Positions 10,049 through 21,398 of a stretch of DNA of 64,000 nt are shown one piece after another (the first letter of the stretch is position 1; every line of letters starts with the position of its first letter). Both the position numbers and the translations under genes were made by a program. The DNA is from Podospora pseudoanserina (lineage: Eukaryota > Ascomycota > Sordariomycetes > Sordariales > Podosporaceae): the NCBI RefSeq assembly GCF_035222485.1, contig NC_085922.1:3239001-3303000 (forward strand). The letters are read 5' to 3'. The notes under the pieces are model-generated. The model had not been told where the DNA came from, did no database searches, and saw only the letters and a program-made list of their open reading frames with translations.

Positions 10049-11500
10049 TCAGCCCAAGAAACCCCCCATCTTCTTCCTACCCCGATTCCACTTGGGATCG
10101 CGTACCACACCCTCGGCACGCCACTTCACAGGCGGTTTCTTTCCAAGCTCAGCCCATTGAGCCCAAACCCGTTTGCCACGGTTAAACCATCTCCCCTGTC
10201 GCTCCTCCTCCTCCTCGGCGTCCGGTGTCCATCTCGACTTGAGAATTCTGCGGATAGCCTCCGGGGATACCTCGAACTTCTTGGCGAGCGTGGCGGTGTT
10301 GTACTGCTCAGGGAACTGCTTGTGCAAGGCCCGAATACCAGCAAGAGCGTCTGGCGACAGCTTCTTGCGCGGCATCCAGCCCTCTGGAAACTTTGCCTTG
10401 AGCGCCTCTTTCTGAATCTGCCACTCTTCCTTGCCCGCAGCCTCGGCCTCGGCCTCGGCCTCAGCCTTCCTTTTCGCCTCTTCGAATTCCTGCCGCCTCC
10501 TTTCCTTTCGTGCCAACTTGAGCTCGGCCTTCCTTGCCAGCCTTTCGGCACGAGCAGCCTCAAGTTTCAGAGCCATCGGGTTCGTTCGCTCCCGTTCTTC
10601 ACGCTCCCGTTCTTCACGCTCCCGTTCTTCACGCTCCCGTTCTTCACGCTCCCGTTCTTCACGCTCCTTCTTCTCCTTCAAGGCCTTCTGTAGCTCGACC
10701 TTGCCCATCGTCACTTCTCCCGACTCCATCATTTCCAGCTTCTTTCGCCGTCTCTCCTCCCTTTCCTTCTTTAGCTTCTGGATCTTGTACTTTTTGGACT
10801 CCTTCTTTGGCGCACATTTTTCTGGCCTGTCGCGTTTTGGCCTCTTGCTTTTTGGCTTATCCTCCTTTTCGGCAGGCTGGGTGTCGGGTTCTCTTTCAAC
10901 AGTGGTTTGGTCCTGTACTGGTCGGTCGCTGGATGGCACCTCGTCTTGATCCTTTGCTGGTAATTCACTAGACGGCGCCTCGTCATTTTCCTCCCCAACA
11001 ACCATTGTGGTGTCGTGTTCCGCATCTGCCACTGCGCTGGCCTCTTCCCCCCCCTCCGGCTTCATTGCGGCAGCTTGCTGCGCCTTCTTCAACTTTTTTC
11101 TAGCCCATTTTCCCAGAGGTTTTGGCTGAACCTCGCCAGAGTCTTGTGGGCTGGCCGATTCATTCTGTGTTGGTGTTTGAGCGTTTATCGTCACCTCTGT
11201 CGGTTCAAAAGGTGCATCGTGGGTGTTTTCGAAGACAATCTTGGGAGGACTTGGTTCCTGGTGCGCGGGGAGCCCTTCTGGCGGTGGCCAGGCACCCTCT
11301 TCTCTCCCCTCAGGGCATGATGTGTGAAGTAACCTGTCTCGTGTGCTACCGAGAGCAATTGTGCGTTGTAACGTGGATAATCGAGTCAGTGTCGAGTGGT
11401 AGCGAGGAATGCGATATGCGCTCGTTGGTGGCGGGAAGTGGATTTGGCTGATGTTTCTGACAAATATTCGCAGGGCGGCCGTGCGGCAACAGCTATTCAT
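10049..11500 (-). CDS. rrg9: Required for respiratory growth protein 9 (Rrg9/neugrin family), mitochondrial
   Basis: Intronless, 483 residues from the ATG at 11500. The same frame is open to about 11620 but has no ATG further upstream. The N-terminus ([18 protein letters not shown]) is basic and hydroxylated without acids, as expected for a mitochondrial presequence. The middle is charged and low in complexity (Lys/Glu/Arg), with a perfect pentapeptide repeat. The conserved neugrin/Rrg9 domain fills the C-terminus (from about residue 358): [16 protein letters not shown], a helix-turn-helix-like [18 protein letters not shown], and [13 protein letters not shown]. In yeast Rrg9 is needed for mitochondrial genome maintenance and respiration. 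Identity rests on this domain and is firm; the biochemical role is not known even in yeast. Confidence 0.93.
   Translation of the reverse strand: MNSCCRTAALRIFVRNISQIHFPPPTSAYRIPRYHSTLTRLSTLQRTIALGSTRDRLLHTSCPEGREEGAWPPPEGLPAHQEPSPPKIVFENTHDAPFEPTEVTINAQTPTQNESASPQDSGEVQPKPLGKWARKKLKKAQQAAAMKPEGGEEASAVADAEHDTTMVVGEENDEAPSSELPAKDQDEVPSSDRPVQDQTTVEREPDTQPAEKEDKPKSKRPKRDRPEKCAPKKESKKYKIQKLKKEREERRRKKLEMMESGEVTMGKVELQKALKEKKEREEREREEREREEREREEREREERERTNPMALKLEAARAERLARKAELKLARKERRRQEFEEAKRKAEAEAEAEAAGKEEWQIQKEALKAKFPEGWMPRKKLSPDALAGIRALHKQFPEQYNTATLAKKFEVSPEAIRRILKSRWTPDAEEEEERQGRWFNRGKRVWAQWAELGKKPPVKWRAEGVVRDPKWNRGRKKMGGFLG
10591..10665 (-). repeat. Five perfect 15-bp tandem repeats inside the rrg9 coding region
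   Basis: The unit CCCGTTCTTCACGCT occurs five times without a mismatch. On the coding (minus) strand it encodes an Arg/Glu pentapeptide, so copy-number changes keep the frame. It lies in the charged linker upstream of the Rrg9 domain. Confidence 0.95.
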
Positions 11501-12511
11501 GGTGAAGTCGGGTATGAATTGGCTGTGTGGTTGTTGGCTGTTGTTGACTTTCGATGTTGGACTCGGCCTGTCCAAAAAATTTCCAGGGACGCAAAGGGTT
11601 CGCGACGGGCTTAGCGGCACCGTTGCTATCGGTATCGCTATCAGCGACAGTGGTCAGTGCTCATAGCTTCTACAGCCCCACCCGAGCGAACCGCCTTGTC
11701 CCACCTCAACCCAACGACATGCCTTTATTTCTAATAAGGAGGACAGACAGACATATGGGTGAGAGATTTATGGTAACGAACAGGCACTACCGAGGCGCAG
11801 AATGTCATCTAATCGCCAAGAAAAAACACCACGTCGGCCTCGTACATTGCCGACATTGCGGACGACGCCCAAGAACGGACACGTCCTCGTCCGAGCCGCC
11901 TTGGCCGCATCGACTCGTCGACTGTCAGTGAAGGATAGATTGTTCGGTCCAGCCATACCCCCTGGATTCTGCTGCCGAAGCCATACCATGTGAATATCCG
12001 GTACTCCTATGTATGGATTGAGGGGGGACTGTGCCTTGCTGTTCCGTGCTATCACCAGTCCCGCACACGGTACGGTAATGGGTGTGCTGCAACCCTGTTG
12101 TGGCGAATAGCGTGCACCGCACGTCATGAATGCTCGGGGACCTGATGAATCCTTTTTCCTCGTAGGGTTAGCTCTGTGAGTGAACGCCGCCTCGGCAAAA
12201 TGGAGGGAAGTTATGATTCGCGATGAGGGTTGTATTCTAGAGTCTGTATCCTCTCTACGCCTCTTCCTGGTGCGGCCAAACAGATATTTCTCGGACTAGA
12301 GCTGCTTTCTCAGCAAAGCAGTGTGCTCGCGAGTACGAGTTGTGAGGAGAGTCACATTGTTGAAGGCACAGATAGATGCCCAAGGGGTCTTATATGTAGT
12401 CTGGATGTATATATGAGCCCTTTCCACGTCCGCTAGGTGAACCCAGGAGTTGGATCCTATTCTCCACGACCACAGCGTTGGGATTACTCGATCCTACCTT
12501 CCTGATCCAAC
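11501..12511. other. Divergent promoter region (rrg9 / mpaB-like gene)
   Basis: About 1 kb between two divergently transcribed start codons. It should contain both promoters and 5' UTRs. I see no gene and no clear repeat. Confidence 0.55.
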
Positions 12512-13965
12512 ATGCCGCCCCCTTACGTCCTCGAGCCAGGGAGGCGTGTGAACGCCTGGGACTATGAGTTCGAGTGGACGTCGGAGCACTACACGCCAGA
12601 GCAGCTCAAGCCCCTGATCTACACCTACGACGAGCTTGCCTCCAATGCCCTCGACCGCCTGGACGAGATAGCTGCCGAGTCTCGGTCTAAGACATCATCA
12701 CCGCCATACTCAGACTCACCACCATCCTCAACCTCAAGCCCGTCCTCATGCCCCTCCTCCCACGCCCAACACCTCTTCTCCCTCCTCCAAACCCACGCCC
12801 CCCACGACCCAGTCTTATCCCCTCTCTGGTCCCAACTCACCACCACCCCCCCCTGGGTCTCCCCCTCCCAAATCACCTCCGGCCAGCAAATCTTCTACCG
12901 CTACCTCGGCCCCTCAATAGTAGGCCTCACCTTCCAAGCCCTCCTCGGCGGCTTCGGCTCCCCCCGAATAGCTGCCACCCTCTCCCTAACAGGCGGCTTC
13001 ACCCCCCGCTTCGCCCGCCGCCGCCTCCTCGAAACCTTCCAGCACGTCCTCGACATCACCTCCTCCCCCTCCGCCCTCCACCCCCCACCGGCCGCGGCTT
13101 CGTCTCCTCCGTAAAAGTCCGCCTCCTCCACGCCACCGTCCGCCGCAAGATTTTATCCCTATCCAGCTCAAAACCAGACTGGTTCAACGTTCAAGAAAAC
13201 GGCATCCCCTGCAACGACCTCGATTCCATAGGGACAATAACAGCCTTCAGCACCATGCTGCTTTTTATCGGATTCCCTCGACAGGGGATATGGCTGTCCG
13301 ATCAAGAAAAGGAGGACTACCTCGCCCTATGGCGGTATGTAGCCTACCTCTTAGGCACCCCGACCGCCCCGTTTGAAAACGTCACCACGGCAAAGGTCTG
13401 GTTGGAAAGCCTGATCGTCTCCGAGATCTGCCCGTCGGGAGTGTCGAAACAGCTGGCGGAAAACATGATCGCCTCTCTCGCTCTAACCCCCCCAACATAC
13501 GCTAGCAGGGCCTTCCTCCGAGCAGAAGGGTACTGGCTCAACGGACCTGCTTTATCACAAAAGCTCGGGATCGAGAGGCCGAAATGGTGGTATCTCGTTC
13601 TTGTGGGCGGGCAGTGCGGGTATTTCATGGCGGTTTCCTATTTCAAAAAATATCTCCTGCCCAGAAAATGGGAGGAGGGGCAGGTGGAGAGACTGAAAAG
13701 GGTGCTGAGGGAGGTTACCGTCCGGGAGGCGGGCGGGAGGGAGGCAGGGTTCGAGTTTAGGTTTGTGCCTAGCTGGAGGCAGCTTCACTTGACTGAGAAG
13801 GGTGAGGAGGAGACACAAAAACTAAAAAAAGACAGGTTTGGGAACCGGTGGACGGAGTGGAGGAATTTGATGGCTGCTGTCTTGTTGCTCACGGCGGTGG
13901 GTTGGCTGGGGTGGTTGAGCACGCGGATGGTCTGCAGAGGTGTGGTGAGGATGGTGACACGGTGA
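12512..13965 (+). CDS. mpaB/rubber-oxygenase-type (DUF2236) oxygenase with apparent +1 frame break
   Basis: The N-terminal part reads in frame from the ATG at 12512 (MPPPYVLEPGRRVNAWDYEF) and stops at 13112-13114 soon after a C6 run at 13081-13086. The C-terminal part continues without a gap in the next frame: GRGFVSSVKVRLLHATVRR directly follows. One extra C in the run would give a continuous protein of about 485 residues. Both halves match the ER-bound oxygenase mpaB/rubber-oxygenase catalytic domain: a LLGGFGSPRIAATLSLTGGF segment, the VRLLHATVRRKI motif with probable haem-contact His and Arg, and a TxxAFSxxLLFIGF segment. A hydrophobic helix near the C-terminus (about 25 residues before the end) would anchor it in a membrane. 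I see no acceptable intron that explains the frame change. It could be a sequencing error, a recent pseudogene or, less likely, true frameshifting. Substrate unknown. Confidence 0.82.
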
Positions 13966-14503
13966 GAAGGAAGGACAAAACGGGGGAGGAGGGGGGCGGT
14001 GTAAGGCTGGGAGAAACCCGAGTCTGAACGGAACCGCTGATATTCGGAGCCATTGGTTGCCCTGGGACAAAAGAGACAGGAACGCTCAAGACATCGTCTT
14101 GGTGAAACACTGGTGTTGATACTTTTCGGGGGCTTGAAACACATGTGCAATATAAGGGTTACTTGTTACACATACTACGTACAATGTGCATATGCAAAGG
14201 AGATATCAGACAGAGTGCGAAAGTATGAACAATTACTTCTACTAGTATCCTGTCCTCATGCCAATACACAATCTCTCTCCCGCCTGAGACCTGAGAGAGA
14301 GAGAGAGAGAAAGAAAAAGAAATAAAACCACCCACAAAAGACCACCCCCCCTCTACTCTCTTTTGCGCAAAATGCTCCAAAACAATGCTGCTCCCGTAAT
14401 GTAATACTGTGGAGGATATGCATGCAAGTCCCTAACGCCAGCCAGCCAAGCCTGTTTTCCCCCAGAAACGCCCTTGTTCGTGAGAACCAAATCAGTCGCT
14501 AAA
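13966..14503. other. Intergenic region between convergent genes
   Basis: About 540 nt holding the 3' UTRs of the mpaB-like gene and calcipressin. It contains a GA dinucleotide run at 14293-14310 and A-rich sequence just after it. No gene seen. Confidence 0.55.
14293..14310. repeat. (GA)9 microsatellite
   Basis: A GA run followed by an A-rich stretch in the 3' region between two convergent genes. Confidence 0.8.
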
Positions 14504-15397
14504 TCAATGCTCCATCAACTCGACCGGTGGCCTGGCCGTGTGCGCCATGATCGGCCTTGGCGCCGTGATATTGACCGGGCTGATGTCCATAACATCCGCA
14601 TCATCCTCCAGCCCCTCATCCGTCATGTCATCCACCGTCACACACGGCAAGTTCGGGCTCTCCCCTCCCATCCCAATCACAGGCTGCGGCTGGAAGATCA
14701 AGGTCGAGCTCCTGCTCCTCTTCGTCCTCTGACCGCCCCCTTGCGTAGTAGGGCTGACGGGACTGACATCCCCCCTCTGGTTAATATTCATCCCGCTATT
14801 GGGATCATTCGAATGCCTCAGCTTGGCCAGCGCATCCGCCAAGTCCTCCGCGTGGACCATGGTATTAGGCGCGTCCTCTGTCCGGGACTCCCAGCCGTGG
14901 GGAGGCGATGGGGGAGGAGAAATGAAAAACAGCCTCCCGGCGTCGGGCAAGGCGAGGTGCTGGTCCTCCTTGTTGTTGATGGTCTCGAGGTTGATTTGCA
15001 TGCCGAAGCAGACGCGGCAAGGGCGGCCCATGACTTCCCTCTCGTCCCATTCCCGACGGACGGCGATGGCTTCTTGCTCGGTCGAGAAGACGACCTGGAT
15101 GCGGGCGGCGAATTTTAGTGGGGAGAAGTGGCGGACTGGGGCGGTTTTGTTGAGGGCGTCTCTGATGACGGCGAGGTTCTCGGGACGGAAGCAGTCGGGG
15201 TCGAGGTCGGTGATGAGTAGGGTGTTGGTGGGTGTTGTTGGCTTCTCCAGCGGTGGGAGGTTGGAGAGGTCGAGCTTGAGGTTGAGAGAGGCGCCCCGAG
15301 AGCGGCCAGATCGTGGGGAGCTGGACATGCTGCTGGGAGAGGGGAGGAGTCCGTCTGGAGAGGAGGGCATGGCGGTGGGTATCTGAATCGAAGGCAT
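14504..15397 (-). CDS. RCN1: Calcipressin (regulator of calcineurin, RCAN family)
   Basis: Intronless, 297 residues from the ATG at 15397. Calcipressins bind the calcineurin catalytic subunit and tune Ca2+/calcineurin signalling (stress, wall integrity, hyphal growth). After a Ser/Pro-rich leader (1-50) comes an RRM-like domain (about 55-140; NTLLITDLDPDCF). The hallmark phosphorylation repeat ISPPPSPP is at 159-166, inside FFISPPPSPPHGWE. The C-terminus ends HTARPPVELMEH (286-297), the conserved calcineurin-binding tail of fungal members. The linker is Ser/Thr/Pro-rich. In the family the SP repeat is phosphorylated in two steps, the second by GSK3, which changes inhibition into stimulation. 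The call is firm. Confidence 0.95.
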   Translation of the reverse strand: MPSIQIPTAMPSSPDGLLPSPSSMSSSPRSGRSRGASLNLKLDLSNLPPLEKPTTPTNTLLITDLDPDCFRPENLAVIRDALNKTAPVRHFSPLKFAARIQVVFSTEQEAIAVRREWDEREVMGRPCRVCFGMQINLETINNKEDQHLALPDAGRLFFISPPPSPPHGWESRTEDAPNTMVHAEDLADALAKLRHSNDPNSGMNINQRGDVSPVSPTTQGGGQRTKRSRSSTLIFQPQPVIGMGGESPNLPCVTVDDMTDEGLEDDADVMDISPVNITAPRPIMAHTARPPVELMEH

Positions 15398-17556
15398 TTT
15401 GATTTGTGTGGTATCGTGCAGTTGTTTGTTTGGGGGTGAAGTCTTGGTTGTTTGAGATCAAGTAAGTGAGGTGCGGGGGCGGAAGTTTAGTTGCGAACCC
15501 GAGGGCTTATTATGCACCGCAAGAGGTAGGTGATGTAAGTAGCAGGTCGGTGTTACTGTAGCTGTGGAGTGGCAAGCTGTTGATGCAGAGATTGGATGCA
15601 GATTGGATGCAGATGGGAGATTGAGCGACGAAAGCGGCAGGAGGGTGGCGCCGGGGATTTATATTCCTCTTTTGCTGTGTAGATGCGGTGAAACAAAGAC
15701 AGGCCGGAAGGAGATCACGGGCCCTGGGCTGGCGTGTCTGGGGAGCAACAATGCCGCCGCTCGTCAGAAGCCCCCCCCCGGTTGGATGGCTCAGCCGCCA
15801 GACTGGAGATTGGGACCAGCAGCGACCCGCCTGAGGGAATCCCACAAGCCCGCGGGGCCTCCTTACGCAACACGCAGTGGCTTTAGACCTGTCGCGCGCA
15901 CACTTGGGCATGTTGCCTCTCGCTACTATTGAATCCACGATGCGAAGCCTCTTTCTCATGAATGGCAATCCCAGCTGCCGCTTAATTGGCTGTGTAAATG
16001 CAGTCAACACTACCTGGAACCCGAAATCTCTGCCAGTCTTTTCCTTGCCACTCACCGTCCAGCTTCTCTCTTCTCTCTGTTGAGTGAGGTTTGCACAGCC
16101 ACGACGGCACATGGGCACAACAGGACCACAGACACCTCCTCCTGGATCTTCTGGCAACTCTGGCAGGTTTCGGGCCCATCGGGGCGTCCGCCCATCCAGA
16201 TCGCATTTCCCGATCCCGCAGTGTCTGATTCTCGAGGCGGTTCCAGAATCCTCACTCACCACCATCACTGCCTCCCTAGACAACAAAAAACACCAACACA
16301 CGGCGTCTTTTCCATCTGGTGAGCCAAGGTTGTCCAGGAGGACATGCTCAGCCCGGCTCACGCCACCTCATCAGTATCGACAAATGTCTAGAGTCTCTTA
16401 CACCGTCTTCCCTGCCATGACTCTTCACCATATCCATCACCGATAAACATGCGGGAAAATGGGACAATAAACAGCCACGCCAAGGCTAGACTTACTTTCC
16501 TGTTCTGTTTGCCGGGATCATACCTCCCATACAACAACAAACATCGCTGACACGAGCTGTGTGTTCATCCCTACTGTACGGGATGCCCAGGAAGGAAGCC
16601 AGGCACAAAGGTAGCCATATCCCAGCTCTTATGCCAAACCTAATCCGCGACTCTGTCGTGTCGGCTCGTAAAGCTTACCGCACACACTCACACTGTCAGC
16701 AGTCCATCACCCAAGACTTGCGTAAGAGGCTCTCCATGCGCCGATCATCGATCATCAGCCAGCAAATGCAGACCGAAGGCGCAGCTGGCCAGACTTCCAC
16801 GTGTATTTTCCAGCCCCTCTAGATTCTGTAGGAACATTTTGACAACTCATCTGGTCGTCATCATGACCATTCCCAACTCGGGCTGGACAGGTGAACTCAT
16901 GAACCACCTCACCTTACCGCAGTCCAAGGTGAAAAATACCACCATCCCTCAGCATCACCATATCCTCCCCAAAGGCAGGTGATGCCGAGATAATAAAACG
17001 GCCAACTCAACCCGACCTCCTGGAAAACAGGTCTCCACTTATTTTTTGCACTGCCCAGATAGAGAACTGGACTTACACGCACAGCACAGGGCCATGCTCT
17101 CTCACCACCGCTGCATCGTCAGGTGGTATATCTTTTCCGGATCTACATCGTCCGGTTTCTAGTTTTCGACTAGATATTTTTCATATCATATATACGTACA
17201 TACATTTGAGTAGGAGATGGTATAGGTAACACCATGGTTGCATGTATGCACCCTTTTTCTCCCCCGCATGTTTTGCAGACCGGTATCCGAGCGTCCGGGT
17301 GGCTGAGCAGCATCAAGCCCACACAGACACTCTCCTGAAATCAACACCACAACACCAGAACCCCCTCCTCACTGGTGTTTGGTGATGATCATAACCAGAG
17401 ACAATAGCTGTAGACATGCCAAGATTCCCCCAAACACCATCAACCCTCCCTTGTTGTTTTAGTGATGTCTATATAACCATAACCACTCGTCTCAAAACAC
17501 CACCAAACCCTCGCTATTCTCTCCTTCTTGAAACATCTCCTCATGTTGATACAGAA
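15398..17556. other. Upstream region of calcipressin / downstream of mitochondrial PheRS
   Basis: About 2.2 kb between two minus-strand genes. The first part should be the calcipressin promoter and 5' UTR. An open frame of 283 codons on the minus strand (15510-16361) has no ATG at its reported start and no recognisable domain, and is probably chance. The stretch 17040-17240 is comparatively AT-rich with TATATA-like sequence. No RNA gene is recognised. Confidence 0.5.
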
Positions 17557-19146
17557 TCACCTAATCTCAACCCCCAACCTCCCCACAATCTCCCCCTTCA
17601 CCCTCTCATGCAACCCATTCGCCTCCTCATTCGTCAACGTCCTCTCCAAACTCCGATAATTCACCCTATAGCAAAAACTCCTCCTCCCCGTCTTGGGATG
17701 CGTAAAGCTATCCATCAAGACCACATCCTCCACCACATCCCCACAAACATCCCTCACCACCTCCATCAAATCATTCTCATGCCACTCCCCGCCCTCCCTC
17801 CCCTTCCCCCCCGCCGCCGCAGCCCCCGTGCTCCCAGCTGGCAACCAAAAGCTGACATCCTTGTAACAAGCCGGATGCCTACTAAACCCCACAAACGGCC
17901 TCAGTTTCCCCAAATCCCCCTCCACCCCTCTAAACTGCCCCAAAAACCTCTCGTCCTGCGACCAAAACAACCTGATATCAGGTATCTGAAAAAGCAACAT
18001 CGCAATCCTCTCCAGCCCCAAGCCAAAAGCCCAGCCTATTTGATTGGGAACACCCGCGTCGTTAAGGATGTGTTGTTGACTCACCCCACACCCCAAAACC
18101 TCCAGCCAATCCCCCTGATACCAAACCTCCATCTCCCAACTGGGGCTCGTGAAAGGAAAGTAAGCCTCCACCCATCTAACCTTCAACGGCTCCTCATCCT
18201 GCTCTTTCACCCCCGCCCGGGCGTGAGACTCCTTCACCCGTTTAAAAATCTCCGCCACCATCAATTCCAGAGATCGCTTCAGATGCTTCCCCACCGCTTC
18301 TGCCTCCTCAGGGGTGTGGGATGGCTGTAAGGGGTTACGCTCCGGGTGAAAAGGGGGGTTGGGGTCCTCGATGATCATTTCATGTTTCGGCAGGGCGTCC
18401 AAATCTCTGTGTACAGCCGCCACGATGTCACCGTTCGGGACCGTGTTGCGGTCCCAGACCCGGGCGCCTTCCATCTGGTGAAAGACGGGGTAGTGGGACT
18501 TGTCGATTTCGTCTCTTCTGTAGACATCAGCCGAGATGAGATATCCCGGGGATTTCGACGCGGCGAATAACTCCGCCTCGTGGGCCGACGTGTGTGTCCG
18601 TAGCAAGGTGGTAGAGTTGATGTAATAAGTGTCGGTTTTTGCTCTGCCGGGGTGGTTGGGCGGAAACCCCAACGAGTCAAAATTCTCATGGGTCGTAACC
18701 ACAGGGTCGAGGTTGTTGTAGCTGAGGTAGGTGGGGGAGGGGAACACGGATTCGATGATTTGGCGGGTGATGGACACGGGGTGGTCTTTTTGGAGGTGCA
18801 GCTTCCGGGAGGTGAGGTTGAGGATCGTGGACGAGACGTTGAACCATTCGGCGTCGACGGGGTAAGTTTTGGAGTTTATGGTTACTTCTTTGGGGAGTTC
18901 TTTTTTTCACAGCGAACATATCAGTGGTTATTCGCGGTTTAAAAAGGTCAAGAAGTACACTGTATTGGCTGTCTAACCTGGCCTGGTCGAGTATTGTGCC
19001 CTCCACCACCTCGTTGTTGGCGCCGTTGCTGTCGCTGGTAATGGCCGCAACGGACTGCTCTGTCGTACCGCTCTCGAAATCACCGACCGACTGCCGACCC
19101 TGGCCAGAAGCCCGCCGGCGCAGGCCATTCCTCGAGGTCCGATCAT
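17557..19146 (-). CDS. MSF1: Phenylalanyl-tRNA synthetase, mitochondrial
   Basis: Two exons, 19146-18978 and 18899-17557, encode 503 residues. The 78-nt intron (GTTAGA..AG) is placed where the frame and the homology continue (STRP|ELPKEVTIN). The enzyme charges mitochondrial tRNA-Phe as a monomer. Residues 1-56 are basic, Ser/Ala-rich and presequence-like. The class II core shows TTLLRTHTSAHE (153-164), motif 2 around FHQMEGARVWDR (196-207), and motif 3 GLGLERIAMLLF. The C-terminus is the FDX-ACB anticodon-binding domain, beginning near FSRHPACYKDVSFWLP. Length fits the fungal family (about 470-520). The start ATG at 19146 was chosen over upstream sequence because it begins the presequence. 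Coding-strand composition switches from C-rich to G-rich along the gene. Confidence 0.95.
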
Positions 19147-19488
19147 GCTGGCGATGTCAAGTTGTGGTGGGGTGGGAGACCTCTCGCTACAACAGCTCAG
19201 CTTGAAGCTTGGGCGCCACGGCAGTATCAAGCTCAAAAATTGGAGATCGTTCGAGGCGCGCGCCGAGAGACGGTGGCCCGGGCTCCACAAACAGGGGTCC
19301 TCAATGCACGATGACATCTTTCTAGAAACGTTCTGTGGGGAACTTCTGATTGGCCAATTCCTCTCATGGCGGCCTCGAAGGTTCCCAGCTCGACATGGAA
19401 TTTATCTAGTTTTCACAAGTAACACGAACAAAAAGCTGGACGGGGAATCTCTTTGTTTTATTATTTACTTTGCACCGCCCTCAACAAT
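19147..19488. other. Short intergenic spacer
   Basis: 342 nt between the PheRS start codon and the stop codon of argininosuccinate synthase, both on the minus strand. It must combine the 3' UTR of the latter with the PheRS promoter. Nothing else is seen. Confidence 0.6.
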
Positions 19489-21201
19489 TTACTTGGTAAG
19501 GGGCTTGCCATCCTTGATCTTCTGGAGGCCGTACTTCTCCAGGCGGATGGCCTGGATGGCAATGAAGCCAGAGGTGTCCATGGGGGAGAAGCCCTCAAGA
19601 GAGTCCATAGAAGCATCCTCCTGCGAGTAGAGGTTGCTGGCATCCGACTTGCGGCCAAGGACGTAGGCAGCGCCCTTGTAAACCGACATGCGGACCTCAC
19701 CAGTAACGTTCTCCTGGGAGTAGACGAGGGAGTTCTCAAGGAACTCACGCTCGGGAGAGAAGTACATGCCGTTGTAGAGGCAGTGAGACCACTCAATCGT
19801 GACGAACTGGTCACGGAGCTTGCGAACCTTGGCGTCCATGACAAGACCCTCAAGATCCAGGTGAGCAAGGCGGCTAGAATATTGTCAGTACATGATCGTG
19901 TCTCAATTGGGTTTTGCAGAAACATACGCAATGGTAAGACCGGGGGTGTCGTAGCAGCCTCTGCTCTTGAGACCGATGAAACGGTTCTCAACAATATCGA
20001 TTCTGCCAACACCGTTGTCGTGGCCAATCTTGTTCAGAAGCTTGAACAGAGCAACTGAGTCGGTAACCTCACCCTCGGGGGTAACAACCTTGGTGGGGAT
20101 ACCCTTCTCGAAGTGGATGGTGAAGTTGTAGGGAACATCGGGAGCGTCGGTAGGGTCGACGGTGCGGGTCCAGAGCTCCTTGGGGGGAGAGTGGTCGGGG
20201 TCCTCAAGGACACCAGCCTCGTACGAGCAGTGCACGAGGTTGTCATCCATGGACCAGGGAGCCTTGGGGCTGGAGGAGACGGGAATGTTGTTCTCGGCGG
20301 CGAACTTGAGGAGATCGGCACGGCCCTGGAACTTCTCGATGAACTCGGGCATTCTCCAGGGGGCGATGACCTTCATCTTGGGGTTGCAAGCCTTGAAGGC
20401 AAGCTCGAAGCGGACCTGGTCATTCTAGACCTCGGAATTAGCATAAAGTTACTTGGCATCTTCGAGTAAGCTGGCTTACGCCCTTGCCGGTGCAGCCGTG
20501 GCTGAGGATGTCGCAGTTGTACTGCTCAGCAACGCGGACCTGAGCCCGGGCAATGATGGGCCGGGCGAGGGAGGTACCGAGGAGGTAGCGGTCCTCATAG
20601 ATGGCGTTGCACTGGATGGCGCGGAAGACAATCTCCTCGACGAACTCGCGCTGGAGGTCCTCAATCACCATGCGCTCGGCACCCAGAGCGAGGGCCTTCT
20701 TCTCGACCTCAGCCCAGTTCTCCTCCTGGCCAACATTGGCGAGGAAGCACACAACAGTGTAACCCTGTATTGTCCATGTCAGCACCTCTTCTTGGCGGGC
20801 ATCATACCAGCTAGGAGCTGCCTACCTCGAGAATGAGCCACTTGAGGATGGTGGAGGTGTCGAGACCTGTCAACCGAACTTGTCAGCTTCCCTTTCCGTC
20901 CGACACCCGTGCACGAAGTGACGCCGACAAGGTTCCCGGTGGACACCTCAACGAGACAGCAATTGGCCCTTTGCCCGCTCTGCGAACATGGAAGGTCAAT
21001 CGAGCCTGTCATGCGTCTGCTCAAGCATAGAGACACAAAAATGAAGGCATTGGGCAACCGAATGGCTTACCTCCAGAGTAGGCGCTGTAAGCGGGGGTCA
21101 GCACCAGGCGTTTCCACACTGTTAAGCTTTTGGCGGGGAAGATGGATGGCAGGACTTGGAAGGAAATATATCACTTACAGACAGACACGACCCTTGGACA
21201 T
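19489..21201 (-). CDS. ARG1: Argininosuccinate synthase
   Basis: Six exons: 21201-21179, 21084-21071, 20866-20826, 20764-20480, 20424-19928 and 19873-19489. Together they give 414 residues, the normal length. The cytosolic enzyme joins citrulline and aspartate with ATP to make argininosuccinate, the penultimate step of arginine synthesis. The ATP pyrophosphatase loop AYSGGLDTS (residues 9-17) is assembled from three exons, one of only 14 nt. Other family segments are FLANVGQEENW, SHGCTGKGNDQVRFE and IGLKSRGCYDTPGLTIA, and the LYNGMYFSPEREF near the C-terminus. All introns have GT..AG ends, and joined phases are consistent throughout. Three TGACTC/GAGTCA boxes lie 110-480 nt upstream, which suggests general amino-acid control by a Gcn4/CPC1-type factor. 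Confidence 0.97.
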
Positions 21202-21311
21202 TTTGAATTTGTAGCAAAGTAACAAAGAGGAAAATACTCGAGATGAATTCCGCGAGAGAGAAGCCCAAAAGTCCAAACAATGGAAGAAAGCGGAAACAAA
21301 AAAAAATATGG

Positions 21312-21317
21312 AGTCAC
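21312..21317. promoter_or_regulatory. GAGTCA box (Gcn4/CPC1-type site)
   Basis: Perfect match to the reverse complement of TGACTC, 111 nt upstream of the ARG1 ATG. Known target of Gcn4/CPC1/CpcA in fungal amino-acid genes; function here is inferred from position. Confidence 0.5.
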
Positions 21318-21392
21318 AGTCACACACACACACACAGATAGATAGCTGCAGCTCTTCTCTCTCCCCTCACCTCAGTGGTCTGACCCCTCCTA

Positions 21393-21398
21393 TGACTC
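21393..21398. promoter_or_regulatory. TGACTC box (Gcn4/CPC1-type site)
   Basis: Perfect TGACTC in the context ATGACTCG, about 190 nt upstream of the ARG1 ATG and about 490 nt upstream of DIC1. Inferred general-control site. Confidence 0.5.

Noticed and set aside
12748-13085. Early part of the open frame that later encodes the C-terminal half of the mpaB-like protein
   Set aside because: Upstream of the C6 run this frame gives Pro/Arg-rich nonsense; the other frame gives the conserved N-terminal half.
14474-15118. Plus-strand open frame antisense to calcipressin
   Set aside because: Calcipressin on the minus strand has all family motifs; the antisense translation has none.
15510-16361. Minus-strand open frame of 283 codons upstream of calcipressin
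   Set aside because: It begins with GTG rather than ATG, its composition is irregular, and I see no domain. It overlaps the expected promoter and 5' UTR.
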